DNA of 18,941 bases from Gemmataceae bacterium (GTDB lineage: Bacteria; Planctomycetota; Planctomycetia; Gemmatales; Gemmataceae): NCBI GenBank assembly GCA_947490035.1, contig CANLGS010000008.1:1-18941 (forward strand). The letters are read 5' to 3'. Position numbers and translations under genes: made by a program. The notes under the pieces are model-generated. The model saw nothing but the letters and a program-made list of their open reading frames with translations. It searched no databases and had not been told where the DNA came from. Below, piece by piece: positions 1 through 8,800 of this stretch; the stretch's first letter is position 1, and the number at the start of each line of letters is the position of its first letter.

Positions 1-2
1 CG

Positions 3-596
3 CCCGGCTGGAAGATGGTGGCCGCCATTCTGGTCGGCATCACCGGCGTGGTGCTGGTGGAACAACCGCACATCGAGGCCGGTAAACTCGGCGTGTTCGC
101 GGCGCTCGCGTCGGCGCTGTTCACGGCGGTCGCGATGCTCGGCCTGCACCGCCTCCACGACATCGACCCGCGGGCCGTCGTCGTCCACTTCTCGCTCGTC
201 GCCACCGTCTTCTGCTGCGGCGCGTTCCTTTTCACCCCGCGTTCACAGCCGGTCGAGCGCGTGCTGGAAGCCGGCATCCTGTTCCGGCTGCTCGTTATCG
301 GAGTGTCGGCCACGGTGGGCCAGATGTTCCTGACGCTCGCGTTCGGGCGCGGCGCGCCGGCGAAGGTGTCCGTGGTCGGGTTGACGCAGATCGTGTTCGT
401 GATGGTGATGTGCGCGTGGGCGTTCGACCGGTCCGTGAACGCGACCGCGGTCGTGGGCACCGCGCTGGTGATCGCGCCGACCGCGTGGCTGCTGACGCGG
501 TCGAAGGCGACGAGCGACACGACCGAGGGGCGTAAGCCCCCCGAGGATTCAAATTCCTCGGGGGGCTTACGCCCCCCGCTCGCCAAGACTCCTTGA
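3..596 (+). CDS. EamA/DMT-family membrane transporter, C-terminal part (5' end outside window)
   Basis: The reading frame is open from the first bases, so the true start lies upstream; the ATG at 15 is internal. The visible 197 or so residues contain six hydrophobic segments, the last ending at TAWLLTRSK. Together with roughly four more segments upstream this would give the ten-helix layout of drug/metabolite transporter (EamA) proteins of the inner membrane. The substrate cannot be read from sequence. The last 24 or so residues after the final helix are not transporter-like: they are encoded by a long palindrome (527-575) and read GRKPPEDSNSSGGLRPPLA, so the tail looks like a repeat captured by the gene. 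The stop at 594-596 faces the stop of the convergent ccsBA gene with only 4 bp between them. Family assignment rests on topology and general character, so other multi-helix permeases remain possible. Confidence 0.72.
   Translation, partial: PGWKMVAAILVGITGVVLVEQPHIEAGKLGVFAALASALFTAVAMLGLHRLHDIDPRAVVVHFSLVATVFCCGAFLFTPRSQPVERVLEAGILFRLLVIGVSATVGQMFLTLAFGRGAPAKVSVVGLTQIVFVMVMCAWAFDRSVNATAVVGTALVIAPTAWLLTRSKATSDTTEGRKPPEDSNSSGGLRPPLAKTP
527..575. repeat. Perfect 21-bp inverted repeat, REP-like family A, inside the 3' end of the EamA gene
   Basis: Arms 527-547 and 555-575 are perfectly complementary around a 7-nt loop. The right arm contains a smaller hairpin, GGGGGGC-TTAC-GCCCCCC. The 24 bp at 561-584 recur exactly at 18812-18835. 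There is no T tract on either side, so it does not look like a classical terminator, although it lies where one might serve two convergent genes. Confidence 0.9.
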
Positions 597-600
597 GCCG

Positions 601-3600
601 TCACTTCCGCTTGCCTTGCCTCTTCCCCTTGTCGCGGCGCGAATGGCCGTTACCGTTGGCGTGGCCGTTCGCGGGCGGCGTGCTGGTCGGCATCGCGGCG
701 GTCGCGGTTGCGGGCGGCGCGACCGGCGTCGCCGCGGGCGGGGTCACGATCTTCGCGACCGGCAGCGCGGACGCCGCGGCCACAGGGGCGCGCCGGGCGG
801 CGCCCGCCCAGAAGTGCCGCGGGATCGACGCGCCGAACGCCACGATGACGAGTTGCAGCGCCCAGAAGTTGAAGCACCCGTCGGCCAGCCGCGTGTCGAA
901 CCCGTAGGCGTGCAGCCCGACGCCGAGCTGGTTCGTGCCGAACCAGCTCCACGCGGTCATCGCGTTGCCGAACACCGCGAGCACCGCCGTGCCGCGGTCC
1001 TTCACCAGCCCGCACCAGCGGGCGTGCAGGATCAGCGCGTTCCACAGCACGATCAGGACTGCCCCGTTCTCCTTCGGGTCCCAGCCCCAGAACCGGCCCC
1101 ACGACTGGTCCGCCCAGATGCCGCCCAGCACGGTGCCGACGAAACTCAGCAGCGTCGCGAACGCCACCACGCCGTAGATCATCTGGCCGAGAATCTTCCC
1201 GCTCTCAGGCGTGAGCGCGAGCGCCGTCACCGGCCGCGCGAGCGGCGGCACCTGCCCCAGCAGCGGCTTGCCGTGCGCGTCCAGCCCGCCGGACGACACC
1301 CGCAGGATCATCAGCACCAGCCCGTACACCACCGCGCCCGCGCCCGCGAGGACGAACACGCCGTCGAGCACCATGGAGTGCACGATCTCGAACTTCTCCA
1401 GCGCGGCGGCGGCGAACCACAGGAAGAACGCCGGGATCGCGACCAGCCCCAGCGCGGCCACGCCGAACGCGATGAGCGCCCCGACCGTCGGCTCGCCCTT
1501 GCTCTCGTAGCCGTCGCGGACCACCGTGCCCAGCACCATCAGCACGTAGATCGCCCCGAGGAACCCGGCGACGAACGTGGCCGTGTACCCGAGCGTGACG
1601 GTGGTGACGTGCGTGGCTAGCCAGAAATTCGTGTCCAGCACCGCCTGCATCATCTCCAGCGTGTCTTCGGTGCCGAGGTTGTGTGCGACGACGCAGGTCG
1701 CGAACCCGAGCGCGCCGGCGACCGCGTTGCCGATGCCGATGGGGAAGATGCGCTCCAGTACGAGGCACAGCGCCACGCACCCGAAGCCGATGAACACGGC
1801 CGACGAGTACAGGTTGGTGACGAACACCAGCGGCCGGTCCATGATGTACATGCGGCCGAACAGCGCCGCGACATGGACGACCAGCGCCAGCGCGAGGACG
1901 TTGGTCGCGGACCGGCGCAGCGCGTTCGCCCAGTGCGGCTTCTCGGCCACGCTCAGGAAGAACCCGACCAGCGCGAGGACCAGCCCGACGACGTACAGGA
2001 AGGTACACTGGTAGAACGGCTGGAACCGGTTGAACGTCACCTCCACCCGGACGCGGGCGCGCTCGGTCAGGCTCAGGGTCGGCGTCTTGTACTCGCCCAC
2101 GGCCGCGTTGAACTCGTCCGGCTTCTTGTCGCGGTACGCGGTGAGCAGTTTGTCCCACATCCCGGCCGCGGTGTTCGCCTTCATCCCCTCCTTCTCGTCG
2201 CGCTCCAATTCGGCCTTCAACTGCTTCCGGAGCACCTTCTGCTCCTCCTCGCTCATCTTGTCGATCGCCGCGTCGGTGAGGTTGTACTTCTTCTGGATCG
2301 CGTCCCCGGCGTCCGCGCTGACCCGCCGGCGGAACTCGCCCAGCAAGGCCCACTTCTCCCCGTCCGCCTGCGGCGGCAGCAGGTGCGGGCCGCCCTCCCC
2401 GGCGAGCTGAACGATGGTGTTGATCCGCTCGACCAGCTCCTTGTACTTCATCTCGGTGGTGTCGAGCTTCCCGCCGGCTTTCACCTTCTTCTCGGCGTCC
2501 CCGACGGCTTTCGCGATCTTGGAGACGTTCGGCGCGATCTCTTCGAGCGAGTACCGCAGCCCCTCAACCGGGCTGAGGCCCAGCGCGTTCAGCAGCGCCT
2601 CGTTGTCGATGCGGATGACCTTGTGCTTCCACGCCGGGCCGGTCGGGTTGATGCCGCTGCGGGGGTTGCCGCCGGTGGAGATCACGTCCAGATACCAGAG
2701 GATCGCGGGCTGCGTCTTGCCCTTCTCGTCTTTCCATTCCTCGCGCCCGCTCACGATGCGGAGGTTGACGCGGGCGACCGTGTCCAGCGGCTTCGCGCGC
2801 CCGCCGTCCATCACCGGCATGCGGGCGAACGCCTCCAGGTCGTACGGCTCGCGCGGCGGGTTCATCCGCCCGAACACCGACGCCACAGAGACGGCCATCA
2901 CCGCGAGCACGAACCACGGGACGATGCGCGTGAGAGTAACCTCGCCCGGTGGCGTGCCGACCGGGGCCAAGACGCCGCGCGGCTGCCGGGCGCGGTTCAG
3001 GAACCGAATCAGGAAGATGCCGAAGTGCAGCAGCAGCCCGGTCGTCACGACGGCGCACGCGATGTAGTCGATGGTCGCGTAGAACAGCCCGAAGTTGATC
3101 AGCCCGGGGTTCTTCACCACCTGAAGGATGGTCGTCTTCTCGGTCTCCTTGTCCCAGTCTGCCTGGTAGAACGTCTCGCCCGCGTACCGCAGCGGCTCGT
3201 TCATCCGGATGCGCTGCTCGCGTACTGGGGCGGCGTCCGCGGGCGCGTCCGCGGCGTACACGCGAACATCGCTGGAGAAGTTCTTCGGCTTCTCCGTGCC
3301 CTCGTACTTGTCGAACCGGAACTTGTCGAGGTAAATCTTGTACGGCTTCTGGTAGCGCGCGTTACGCAGCGCGAGTTGGTACGTCGTGCCGTCCACCGGG
3401 AGGGACTGTTGCAGGAGCAGTTTGAACGCCGCGCTCAGGGCGTACACGCCGGTCACCTCGTCGGTGCCCTTCTTGTACAGCCGCACGTAGGCGGAGGTCG
3501 CGTCGCCGCGCTGTTTCATTGCGACGCCGGACTCTTCGCCGGTCTCGACGAGGACCAGGTTCCCCATCACCTTGCCCTTCCCGAACGGCGCGACCTCGAC

Positions 3601-4680
3601 CAGTTCGGCGCGCGGCATGTACTGCACCACTTCGATTTCGACGGACAGGTCGGGGTGCGTGAGCCGCTCGCCCGCGTTCGCCGGCTTCAGGCGACTCCGC
3701 GAGATCACCGCCACGCGGTCGAACGTCGCGGGCGAGCCGTCGATGACCTTCAGCCCGTCGGCCGACATGGACAGCCGGACCGAGATCGGCCCGGCGGCGA
3801 AGTGCTGCTCCTTCACCAGCGGCGACACCGCGAACGTGCCGAGCGACTGCTTCGTGCCCTTGTCGTGGATTCGCACGTAGGCGGCGGGGCCGGTCCCCTT
3901 GTCCGACGGGACGAACGCGCCGCCGGCCGCGCCCGACTCGGTCTCGAACCGCGCCACGTCGAGCAGGTCGGAGTTCTTCATGAACTTCAGGACTTCGACA
4001 TCGACGGGCAGGTCGGGGTGGGTGATCCGCTCGCCCGGCTTCGCCGCCTTCAGCCGCCACTGCGCGACCGTGATCTGGCGGTCGAACGCGGGGTCCGCGC
4101 CGTCCACGAACGCCAGTTCGACGTTGCGGGTGTCGATGGCGAAGTCGGCGGACCCGGCTTCGTCGATCCGCATCTGCTGTTCGACGGCGAACTCGCGGGT
4201 GACGAACTCGCCGACGAACAGCAGGATCATCCCGCCGTGGATGAGGAACACGCCGGACCGCTTCCAACTCAACTTGAAGCGCAGGGCGTGCGCGGCGAGC
4301 AGGTTGGTGAGCATCAGCGCGCCGACCAACTTGCCCGCCGGGAACGGGAACGTGCCGGTCCACGCCGACCCGCCGGGCGGGTACCACTCCTTCCAGAACA
4401 CGTTGAGGAACTTCCGGAACAGGTCGAACGGCACGTCCACCGTCCACGACCAGAAGTACTTATCGACGACGGTCCAGATGCCGAAGTCGATCTGCGCGAG
4501 GGTGCCGAAGAACACCAGGCCTATGCCGACCGCGAACAGCCCGACGGTGAGCTGGAGCGACGCGAGCGCTTTCAACCCGCGGCGCGCGTAGTAGCCCGGT
4601 CCGCGCGCCAGGCTGGTCTTGGCGGGGGGGACGGGCGGTTCGCCGTGTTCGCCGGGGACGTGCGGTAGGGTCGCGCTCAT
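601..4680 (-). CDS. ccsBA: Fused cytochrome c biogenesis protein ResB-CcsA (system II, CcsBA type)
   Basis: This 1359-aa membrane protein belongs to the system II cytochrome c maturation machinery, which moves heme across the membrane and ligates it to apocytochrome c. The N-terminal ResB part has helices at about residues 39-61, 117-133, 143-160 and 533-560 around a large extracytoplasmic domain (160-530). A soluble segment follows (about 605-880, with MPVMDGGRAKPLDT at 621-634). The CcsA part (about 885-1295) carries the tryptophan-rich heme-handling motif WGRFWGWDPKE (1194-1204) and histidines in HVTTVTLGY (H1024), HSMVLDG (H1101) and GLHAYGF (H1257), as expected for heme ligands. The start is supported by GAGGAG at 4687-4692. 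The protein is longer than classical fusions of about 950 aa, partly because the ResB domain has an internal duplication (about 199-303 and 320-438). The C-terminal tail is Ala/Pro-rich and then Lys/Arg-rich. It lies 45 bp behind the lipoprotein gene, probably in one operon. Confidence 0.93.
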   Translation of the reverse strand: MSATLPHVPGEHGEPPVPPAKTSLARGPGYYARRGLKALASLQLTVGLFAVGIGLVFFGTLAQIDFGIWTVVDKYFWSWTVDVPFDLFRKFLNVFWKEWYPPGGSAWTGTFPFPAGKLVGALMLTNLLAAHALRFKLSWKRSGVFLIHGGMILLFVGEFVTREFAVEQQMRIDEAGSADFAIDTRNVELAFVDGADPAFDRQITVAQWRLKAAKPGERITHPDLPVDVEVLKFMKNSDLLDVARFETESGAAGGAFVPSDKGTGPAAYVRIHDKGTKQSLGTFAVSPLVKEQHFAAGPISVRLSMSADGLKVIDGSPATFDRVAVISRSRLKPANAGERLTHPDLSVEIEVVQYMPRAELVEVAPFGKGKVMGNLVLVETGEESGVAMKQRGDATSAYVRLYKKGTDEVTGVYALSAAFKLLLQQSLPVDGTTYQLALRNARYQKPYKIYLDKFRFDKYEGTEKPKNFSSDVRVYAADAPADAAPVREQRIRMNEPLRYAGETFYQADWDKETEKTTILQVVKNPGLINFGLFYATIDYIACAVVTTGLLLHFGIFLIRFLNRARQPRGVLAPVGTPPGEVTLTRIVPWFVLAVMAVSVASVFGRMNPPREPYDLEAFARMPVMDGGRAKPLDTVARVNLRIVSGREEWKDEKGKTQPAILWYLDVISTGGNPRSGINPTGPAWKHKVIRIDNEALLNALGLSPVEGLRYSLEEIAPNVSKIAKAVGDAEKKVKAGGKLDTTEMKYKELVERINTIVQLAGEGGPHLLPPQADGEKWALLGEFRRRVSADAGDAIQKKYNLTDAAIDKMSEEEQKVLRKQLKAELERDEKEGMKANTAAGMWDKLLTAYRDKKPDEFNAAVGEYKTPTLSLTERARVRVEVTFNRFQPFYQCTFLYVVGLVLALVGFFLSVAEKPHWANALRRSATNVLALALVVHVAALFGRMYIMDRPLVFVTNLYSSAVFIGFGCVALCLVLERIFPIGIGNAVAGALGFATCVVAHNLGTEDTLEMMQAVLDTNFWLATHVTTVTLGYTATFVAGFLGAIYVLMVLGTVVRDGYESKGEPTVGALIAFGVAALGLVAIPAFFLWFAAAALEKFEIVHSMVLDGVFVLAGAGAVVYGLVLMILRVSSGGLDAHGKPLLGQVPPLARPVTALALTPESGKILGQMIYGVVAFATLLSFVGTVLGGIWADQSWGRFWGWDPKENGAVLIVLWNALILHARWCGLVKDRGTAVLAVFGNAMTAWSWFGTNQLGVGLHAYGFDTRLADGCFNFWALQLVIVAFGASIPRHFWAGAARRAPVAAASALPVAKIVTPPAATPVAPPATATAAMPTSTPPANGHANGNGHSRRDKGKRQGKRK

Positions 4681-4725
4681 CAGTGGCTCCTCGGAGAGAC
4701 GGCCTGCGCCGCCCGGAACTGTTCG

Positions 4726-5331
4726 CTACTTCTTGCCCGCCCCGCGCATGTCCACCCGCAGCCCGGTCACGCCCTGCGCCTCGAACTTCTGCGTCCCGGT
4801 CGCCGGGTCGAAGTCGGTGGCGCCGATCTGCCCGGCCCACCGGCTCAGGTTTTGGGCAAGCCCGCCGCCGGGGATGTAGCTAATGGTGATCTCTTGCGGC
4901 GGCGTGCCGAACCGGACGGTCTCGTCGGTCTTGATCTGAATGCCGCCGCTGTTCACGGTTCGCGGTCCCGTCTTCGTCCACCCGGCCGGCAGATCGAATG
5001 CCGGAACCGCGGTCACGTCGGCTTGGAGTTTCACGCTCTTAATGAGCGTGTCGAACGCGGCTTCGTTGGCCGCGAGTTGGTCGCCCGCGCCGATGTACTT
5101 GAAGTACCACTCCGGCTTGGCGGCGGGGAACAGCGCGCCGAGGATGCGGCGCTCGCCGGCAGTGGGTGCGGGTAGGCCCATGCCGCCTTTATCGACCGGC
5201 TTCGGGGCGTCGTTCTTCGGCATGGTAGACACCTGCACGCCGTCCCCTCCACACCCAACCGCACAGGCCGCGAGGCCCGCAACAAGTGCCAATGGCAAAA
5301 CGGCAGTCACGCGAATGTGTGGCAGTGGCAT
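4726..5331 (-). CDS. Predicted lipoprotein of unknown function, upstream of ccsBA
   Basis: The 201-aa product begins with a signal peptide ending in a good lipobox (L20-A-A-C23), so it is probably lipidated at Cys23 and anchored on the outer face of a membrane. The rest is a soluble domain with LPAGWTKTGP and ISYIPGG segments and a Trp-containing stretch (NLSRWAGQIGA). I do not recognise a named family. I chose the ATG at 5331 because the longer frame (to 5457) would begin inside a repeat element at 5442-5523 and would put about 40 residues before the signal peptide; no clear ribosome binding site is visible for either start. Only 45 bp separate it from ccsBA on the same strand, so a role beside cytochrome c assembly is a reasonable inference, not shown by the sequence. 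Confidence 0.8.
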   Translation of the reverse strand: MPLPHIRVTAVLPLALVAGLAACAVGCGGDGVQVSTMPKNDAPKPVDKGGMGLPAPTAGERRILGALFPAAKPEWYFKYIGAGDQLAANEAAFDTLIKSVKLQADVTAVPAFDLPAGWTKTGPRTVNSGGIQIKTDETVRFGTPPQEITISYIPGGGLAQNLSRWAGQIGATDFDPATGTQKFEAQGVTGLRVDMRGAGKK

Positions 5332-5441
5332 GTGTGGAAGTCTCGGAGACGGCCCGCGCGGGCCGAGTGGGGGCGGGCACAACGAACGGAAGCCGTTACA
5401 CGCATTCTCGACAGGTTGGCACCCGGAGTCAAGGCGGTCTT

Positions 5442-5523
5442 GAGAGTAGCCCGCCACTCCGTGGCGGTGTCTTTTGCTTTGGGTCTTTGGCGAAGAACCG
5501 CCACGGAGTGGCGGGCTACTCTC
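5442..5523. repeat. Perfect 27-bp inverted repeat with GTAG heads, REP-pair-like family B
   Basis: Arms 5442-5468 and 5497-5523 match perfectly around a 28-nt loop. Each arm holds its own hairpin, CCGCCAC-TCC-GTGGCGG, preceded by GTAG (outward facing in both arms). It fills most of the gap between nadE and the lipoprotein gene and stops 4 bp short of the nadE stop codon. On the minus strand it lies in the intergenic RNA between the two genes. Confidence 0.9.
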
Positions 5524-5526
5524 CGA

Positions 5527-7539
5527 TCACTCGCCGCCTTCGACGGCGTCGAGCCACACGCGGGCGGCGGCGTCGCTGGGCATGCGCCAGTCGCCGCGCG
5601 GCGACACGCTCACCGAGCCGACCTTCGGGCCGTCCGGCAGGCACGACCGCTTGAACTGGTTCGCGAAGAACCGCTTCAGGAACACCGTGAGCCAGTGCCG
5701 CACCTGCTCGGGAGTGTACTCCGTGGAGAATTCCGCCCGACTCGCGAGGAACAGAATCTTGTCCGGCTCCGCGCCGAACCGCAGGAAGTGGTACAGGAAG
5801 AAGTCCACCAACTCGTAAGGGCCGACCGTCGATTCGGTCAGTTGCGTGGCTGCGCCGCTCGCGTCCAGAGGGAGCAGTTCTGGCCGAATCTCCGTCTTCA
5901 CGATGTCCAGCAGCGTGGCCTGTGCGGGGCCGCCGAACTCGTTCTCCGCGGCCCACCGCACGAGGAACTTCACCAGCGTCTTCGGGATGCTCACGTTCGG
6001 GTTGTACATGCTCATGTGGTCGGCGTTGTAGGTACACCAGCCGAGCGCCAGTTCCGACAGGTCGCCGGTGCCGATCACGAACCCCGTGTTCATCAGCAGC
6101 GAAGTCCGCATCCGGGCTTGCACGTTCTCGAACGTCAGGTCGCTGCGGTTGTCCTCCGGCAGGTGCCGCAACTTCTCGGAGAGCGAATCGACCGTCTCGT
6201 GACCTAGCTCAATGCCGAACGGCTTGTGACCGAGCGCCTTCATTTGTTCGAGGCACATCGAACGAATGTCGATTTCGCGCATGGTGATGTTCAGCGCGCG
6301 GGCGAGGTCGCAGGCGTTGTTCTTCGTGCGGGGCGTGGTGCCGAAGCCGGGCATCGTGAGCGCGTGAACGCGGTCGCGCTGTACGCCGAGTTCGTCCATC
6401 GTCTTGCACACGACCAAGAGCGCGAGCGTGGAATCCAGCCCGCCGGATACGCCGATGGACACCGGCGGGAAGCCGACGTGCGACAAGCGCCGGCCGAGCG
6501 CCGCGACCTGCGTCTGGAAGATGTCGCGACACCTCTCGTCGCGCGTCGCGGGGTCCGACGGCACGAACGGATTCGCGTCCACCGCCCTCATCAGCCGCGG
6601 TTCGCGCGCGGTCGGTTCCAGGTCGAACGACAGCGTGCGGTACTTGCTCATCCCCAGATCGGAAACGCGGTTCGCGTCGTGGAAGGTGTTCGTCTGGATG
6701 CGGTCGTGCAACAGGCGATCGAGATCAAGATCGGTGACGAGCAACTGCTGCCCGCGGCGGAACCGGTCGGACTCCGCGAGGATCACGCCGTTCTCGGCGA
6801 CGAGACAGTGCCCGCCGAACACGATGTCGGTAGTCGATTCGCCCTCGCCGCACGACGCGTACACGTACCCCGCGATGCACCGCGCCGACTGCGAACTCAC
6901 CAACTGCCGCCGGTAGCCGGCCTTGCCGATGACTTCGTTGCTCGCCGACAGGTTCGCGAGGACGGTCGCGCCCATGATCGCTTGCAGCGAACTCGGCGGC
7001 ACCGGCATCCACAGGTCTTCGCAGATTTCGACGCCGAGCGTGAAGCCGTTCATGGTGCGGCAGTCGAACAGCAGGTTGGTGCCGAACGGCACGCTCTGGC
7101 CGGCGCACGACGCGGCGGAGAAGTTCGCGTTGTCGGCCGGGCAGAAGTAGCGGGCGTCGTAGAACTCCTTGTAGTTCGGCAGGTACGTTTTGGGGACGAT
7201 GCCGAGCACCTTCCCCGCGTGAATGACCGCGGCGCAGTTGAACAGTTGCCCCTCGATGGCGAGCGGCAGGCCCACGACCGCGACGCCGCGGTACACGGTC
7301 GCGCCCTTCTCGACCACCTTCGCGAGCGCTTCCTCCGCGGCGCGCTGGAGCGATTGCAGGTGGAAGAGGTCGTGGCACGTGTAGCCGGTCAGCCCGCACT
7401 CGGGGAAGACGAGGAGGTTGACGCCCTGCCCTTCGGCGCGGGCCATGAGCGCGAGCGTGCGGTCGGCGTTGAACGGGCAGTCGGCGACGCGCAACTCCGG
7501 ACAGGCCGCCGCGACGCGAAGGAAGCCGTGAGTGTTCAT
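5527..7539 (-). CDS. nadE: Glutamine-dependent NAD+ synthetase
   Basis: The 670-aa enzyme makes NAD+ from nicotinate adenine dinucleotide, ATP and glutamine, the last step of NAD biosynthesis, in the cytoplasm. The N-terminal nitrilase-type glutaminase domain (about 1-300) has the expected Glu-Lys-Cys triad: E47 in FPECGLTGY, K117 in VPKTYLPNY and C173 in EICEDLW. The C-terminal synthetase domain carries the ATP pyrophosphatase loop SGGLDS (365-370), then NVQARMRTS and GTGDLSELALGW, typical of the family. The length matches two-domain NadE proteins of about 680 aa. The ATG at 7539 gives the usual N-terminus (HGFLRVAAACPELRVAD), although no strong ribosome binding site precedes it. It follows the 272-aa gene after 50 bp and is probably the last gene of the operon that begins with, or just before, the phosphoribosyltransferase gene. 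Confidence 0.97.
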   Translation of the reverse strand: MNTHGFLRVAAACPELRVADCPFNADRTLALMARAEGQGVNLLVFPECGLTGYTCHDLFHLQSLQRAAEEALAKVVEKGATVYRGVAVVGLPLAIEGQLFNCAAVIHAGKVLGIVPKTYLPNYKEFYDARYFCPADNANFSAASCAGQSVPFGTNLLFDCRTMNGFTLGVEICEDLWMPVPPSSLQAIMGATVLANLSASNEVIGKAGYRRQLVSSQSARCIAGYVYASCGEGESTTDIVFGGHCLVAENGVILAESDRFRRGQQLLVTDLDLDRLLHDRIQTNTFHDANRVSDLGMSKYRTLSFDLEPTAREPRLMRAVDANPFVPSDPATRDERCRDIFQTQVAALGRRLSHVGFPPVSIGVSGGLDSTLALLVVCKTMDELGVQRDRVHALTMPGFGTTPRTKNNACDLARALNITMREIDIRSMCLEQMKALGHKPFGIELGHETVDSLSEKLRHLPEDNRSDLTFENVQARMRTSLLMNTGFVIGTGDLSELALGWCTYNADHMSMYNPNVSIPKTLVKFLVRWAAENEFGGPAQATLLDIVKTEIRPELLPLDASGAATQLTESTVGPYELVDFFLYHFLRFGAEPDKILFLASRAEFSTEYTPEQVRHWLTVFLKRFFANQFKRSCLPDGPKVGSVSVSPRGDWRMPSDAAARVWLDAVEGGE

Positions 7540-7589
7540 GCTGTAAGTGTATTCGTGGGCGGGTGCGGGTCAGTCGGTTCGGGTCGCAG

Positions 7590-8408
7590 TTATGGTTTTG
7601 AAAACACTGCCGTTCCTTTTTCGTCATTGAAACGAAGCACTGGGACGAGCCGGCCCGTCGTCGGCTGTCGGACCAAACCGAGCGCGCCGCGAATCTCACC
7701 GGATTCGTCGAGCAAGAGTATTGTCGGGCCTTTGTCGGTCTCAAAATTCCATCCCGCGAGCAGGCTCATTTCAGTCGCGGAGTCGCGCAACGAGAGTTGC
7801 AGCCGTTCGTTCGCGTCCAGACCGAGGTTGGCCCGGTTACGACCCCGGATGTCACGGAGGCCGAACCCGGCCTCCGCTTTCTCATTGTCAGAAAGGCCCG
7901 CGAAGACCTGTTGCGTCCCAGAGGTATTAGCTAACGCGAGAAATCCGCCTTTCGGGTTGGTCGTGAGCAGCGCGGTCTGTTTGTTCGCCGCGGTGAGCAG
8001 TTCGACCTTCGGACCGTCCGGGGTCACGCCGACGAGGAGGCGGACGCTGTCCGACTTGTCCATGAGGAAAAGTCCCCCTCCGTCTTCGGTTGAGGCCAGC
8101 ATGACCCGCCCTTTCCCCGCGGTCGAGTTCATCGTGAACATCGTCAGTCCCTCCGGCGTCACTCGCAGTCTGGCGCGATCCAAACCGCTGCCATCGACGA
8201 GTGAGAAATCTCTCGTCCTGACTGTGGCGAACTGTACTTCACTTGGCAGGGAAGGCGTGCGATTCATCGACCAGACGAGGGCACCGACCGCGCCGAGGGC
8301 GACGATTGTTCCGAACCGCCACAACCACGCTTCGCGACGAAGTCGCTTACACTGCCGCTCCAACAGTTCGAGTTTTGACTGGAACAGAGCCGCGGTTTCG
8401 TCGGACAT
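7590..8408 (-). CDS. Membrane-anchored protein with repeated beta-type segments, unknown function
   Basis: The 272-aa product starts with a charged helical stretch (FQSKLELLERQCKRLRREAW) that could form a short coiled coil, then one transmembrane helix (FGTIVALGAVGALVW), then an outside domain of about 210 residues. That domain contains at least four diverged copies of a unit of the form hydrophobic-x-L-x-D-x-x-G-x-x-R-x-x-L, for example FSLVDGSGLDRARLRV, FGLRDIRGRNRANLGL and ILLLDESGEIRGALGL. This suggests stacked beta strands, as in solenoid or fibre-like folds. I recognise no named family. The ATG at 8408 is preferred over the upstream ATG at 8441 because GAGAGGA (8413-8419) precedes it at proper spacing and the coiled segment follows directly. 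It sits between the 101-aa gene (39 bp) and nadE (50 bp). Confidence 0.82.
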   Translation of the reverse strand: MSDETAALFQSKLELLERQCKRLRREAWLWRFGTIVALGAVGALVWSMNRTPSLPSEVQFATVRTRDFSLVDGSGLDRARLRVTPEGLTMFTMNSTAGKGRVMLASTEDGGGLFLMDKSDSVRLLVGVTPDGPKVELLTAANKQTALLTTNPKGGFLALANTSGTQQVFAGLSDNEKAEAGFGLRDIRGRNRANLGLDANERLQLSLRDSATEMSLLAGWNFETDKGPTILLLDESGEIRGALGLVRQPTTGRLVPVLRFNDEKGTAVFSKP

Positions 8409-8412
8409 GATT

Positions 8413-8419
8413 TCCTCTC
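8413..8419 (-). promoter_or_regulatory. Ribosome binding site that decides the start of the 272-aa protein
   Basis: On the minus strand GAGAGGA lies 4 nt before the ATG at 8408; the upstream ATG at 8441 has no comparable site. Confidence 0.65.
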
Positions 8420-8447
8420 GGGCATCTTTCGGGCGCGACAACCGCTG

Positions 8448-8753
8448 CTAGTCCACCGCCGCGAGGTGTTCGGGCGGAATCGGGAACGGCTGGTGCGCGG
8501 CGTAGCCGGCCGTGTCCCAGTTCGCCCAACAGCCGAGTTGTTCGGCCAAGTAGAGAAGGCCGCGAGCCTGTTCGGGCGTGACCTCACCGTGACCCCACAA
8601 CTGCGACCGCCCGGATTCGACCGCCCGGCGGCACAGTTCCGGGATGTGGTACTCGCTGCCCCCACTCCACCCAGCGCACCAACACTCTTCGGAAATGTCG
8701 CTCATCGCGTTGCCGAGCAGTTGCAGCACGGCGTTTCGGGTCGCGTCGTCCAT
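8448..8753 (-). CDS. Small protein of unknown function (101 aa)
   Basis: The product is soluble, acidic and rich in Trp and Cys (SEECWCAGWSGG near residues 21-32; QLGCWANWD near 72-80). I recognise no family. The start is the ATG at 8753: GGAGGG at 8761-8766 precedes it with 7 nt spacing, while the in-frame ATG at 8774 has no good site. The frame is open far upstream, through the WD40 gene into the phosphoribosyltransferase region, but that extension gives Arg-rich sequence over most of its length and is the unshifted frame of the WD40 gene, not a single protein. It sits 47 bp behind the WD40 gene and 39 bp ahead of the 272-aa gene, so it is likely one member of the same operon. Confidence 0.75.
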   Translation of the reverse strand: MDDATRNAVLQLLGNAMSDISEECWCAGWSGGSEYHIPELCRRAVESGRSQLWGHGEVTPEQARGLLYLAEQLGCWANWDTAGYAAHQPFPIPPEHLAAVD

Positions 8754-8800
8754 CGGTTCGCCCTCCACCGGCATTCTACCAACTGCGACACGCCGCCGCG

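Noticed and set aside
527..575. Bidirectional transcription terminator between the EamA and ccsBA genes
   Set aside because: No T tract on either side and the hairpin lies inside the EamA coding region; its sequence recurs in another gene, which points to a repeat element.
1681..4668. 995-codon open frame on the plus strand opposite ccsBA
   Set aside because: Its translation is Arg/His/Val/Gln-rich without domains, and it is an antisense shadow of the clear ResB-CcsA gene; high GC makes such frames long.
6226..8451. 741-codon open frame on the plus strand opposite nadE and the 272-aa gene
   Set aside because: Same kind of antisense shadow; it crosses two well supported minus-strand genes and shows no family features.
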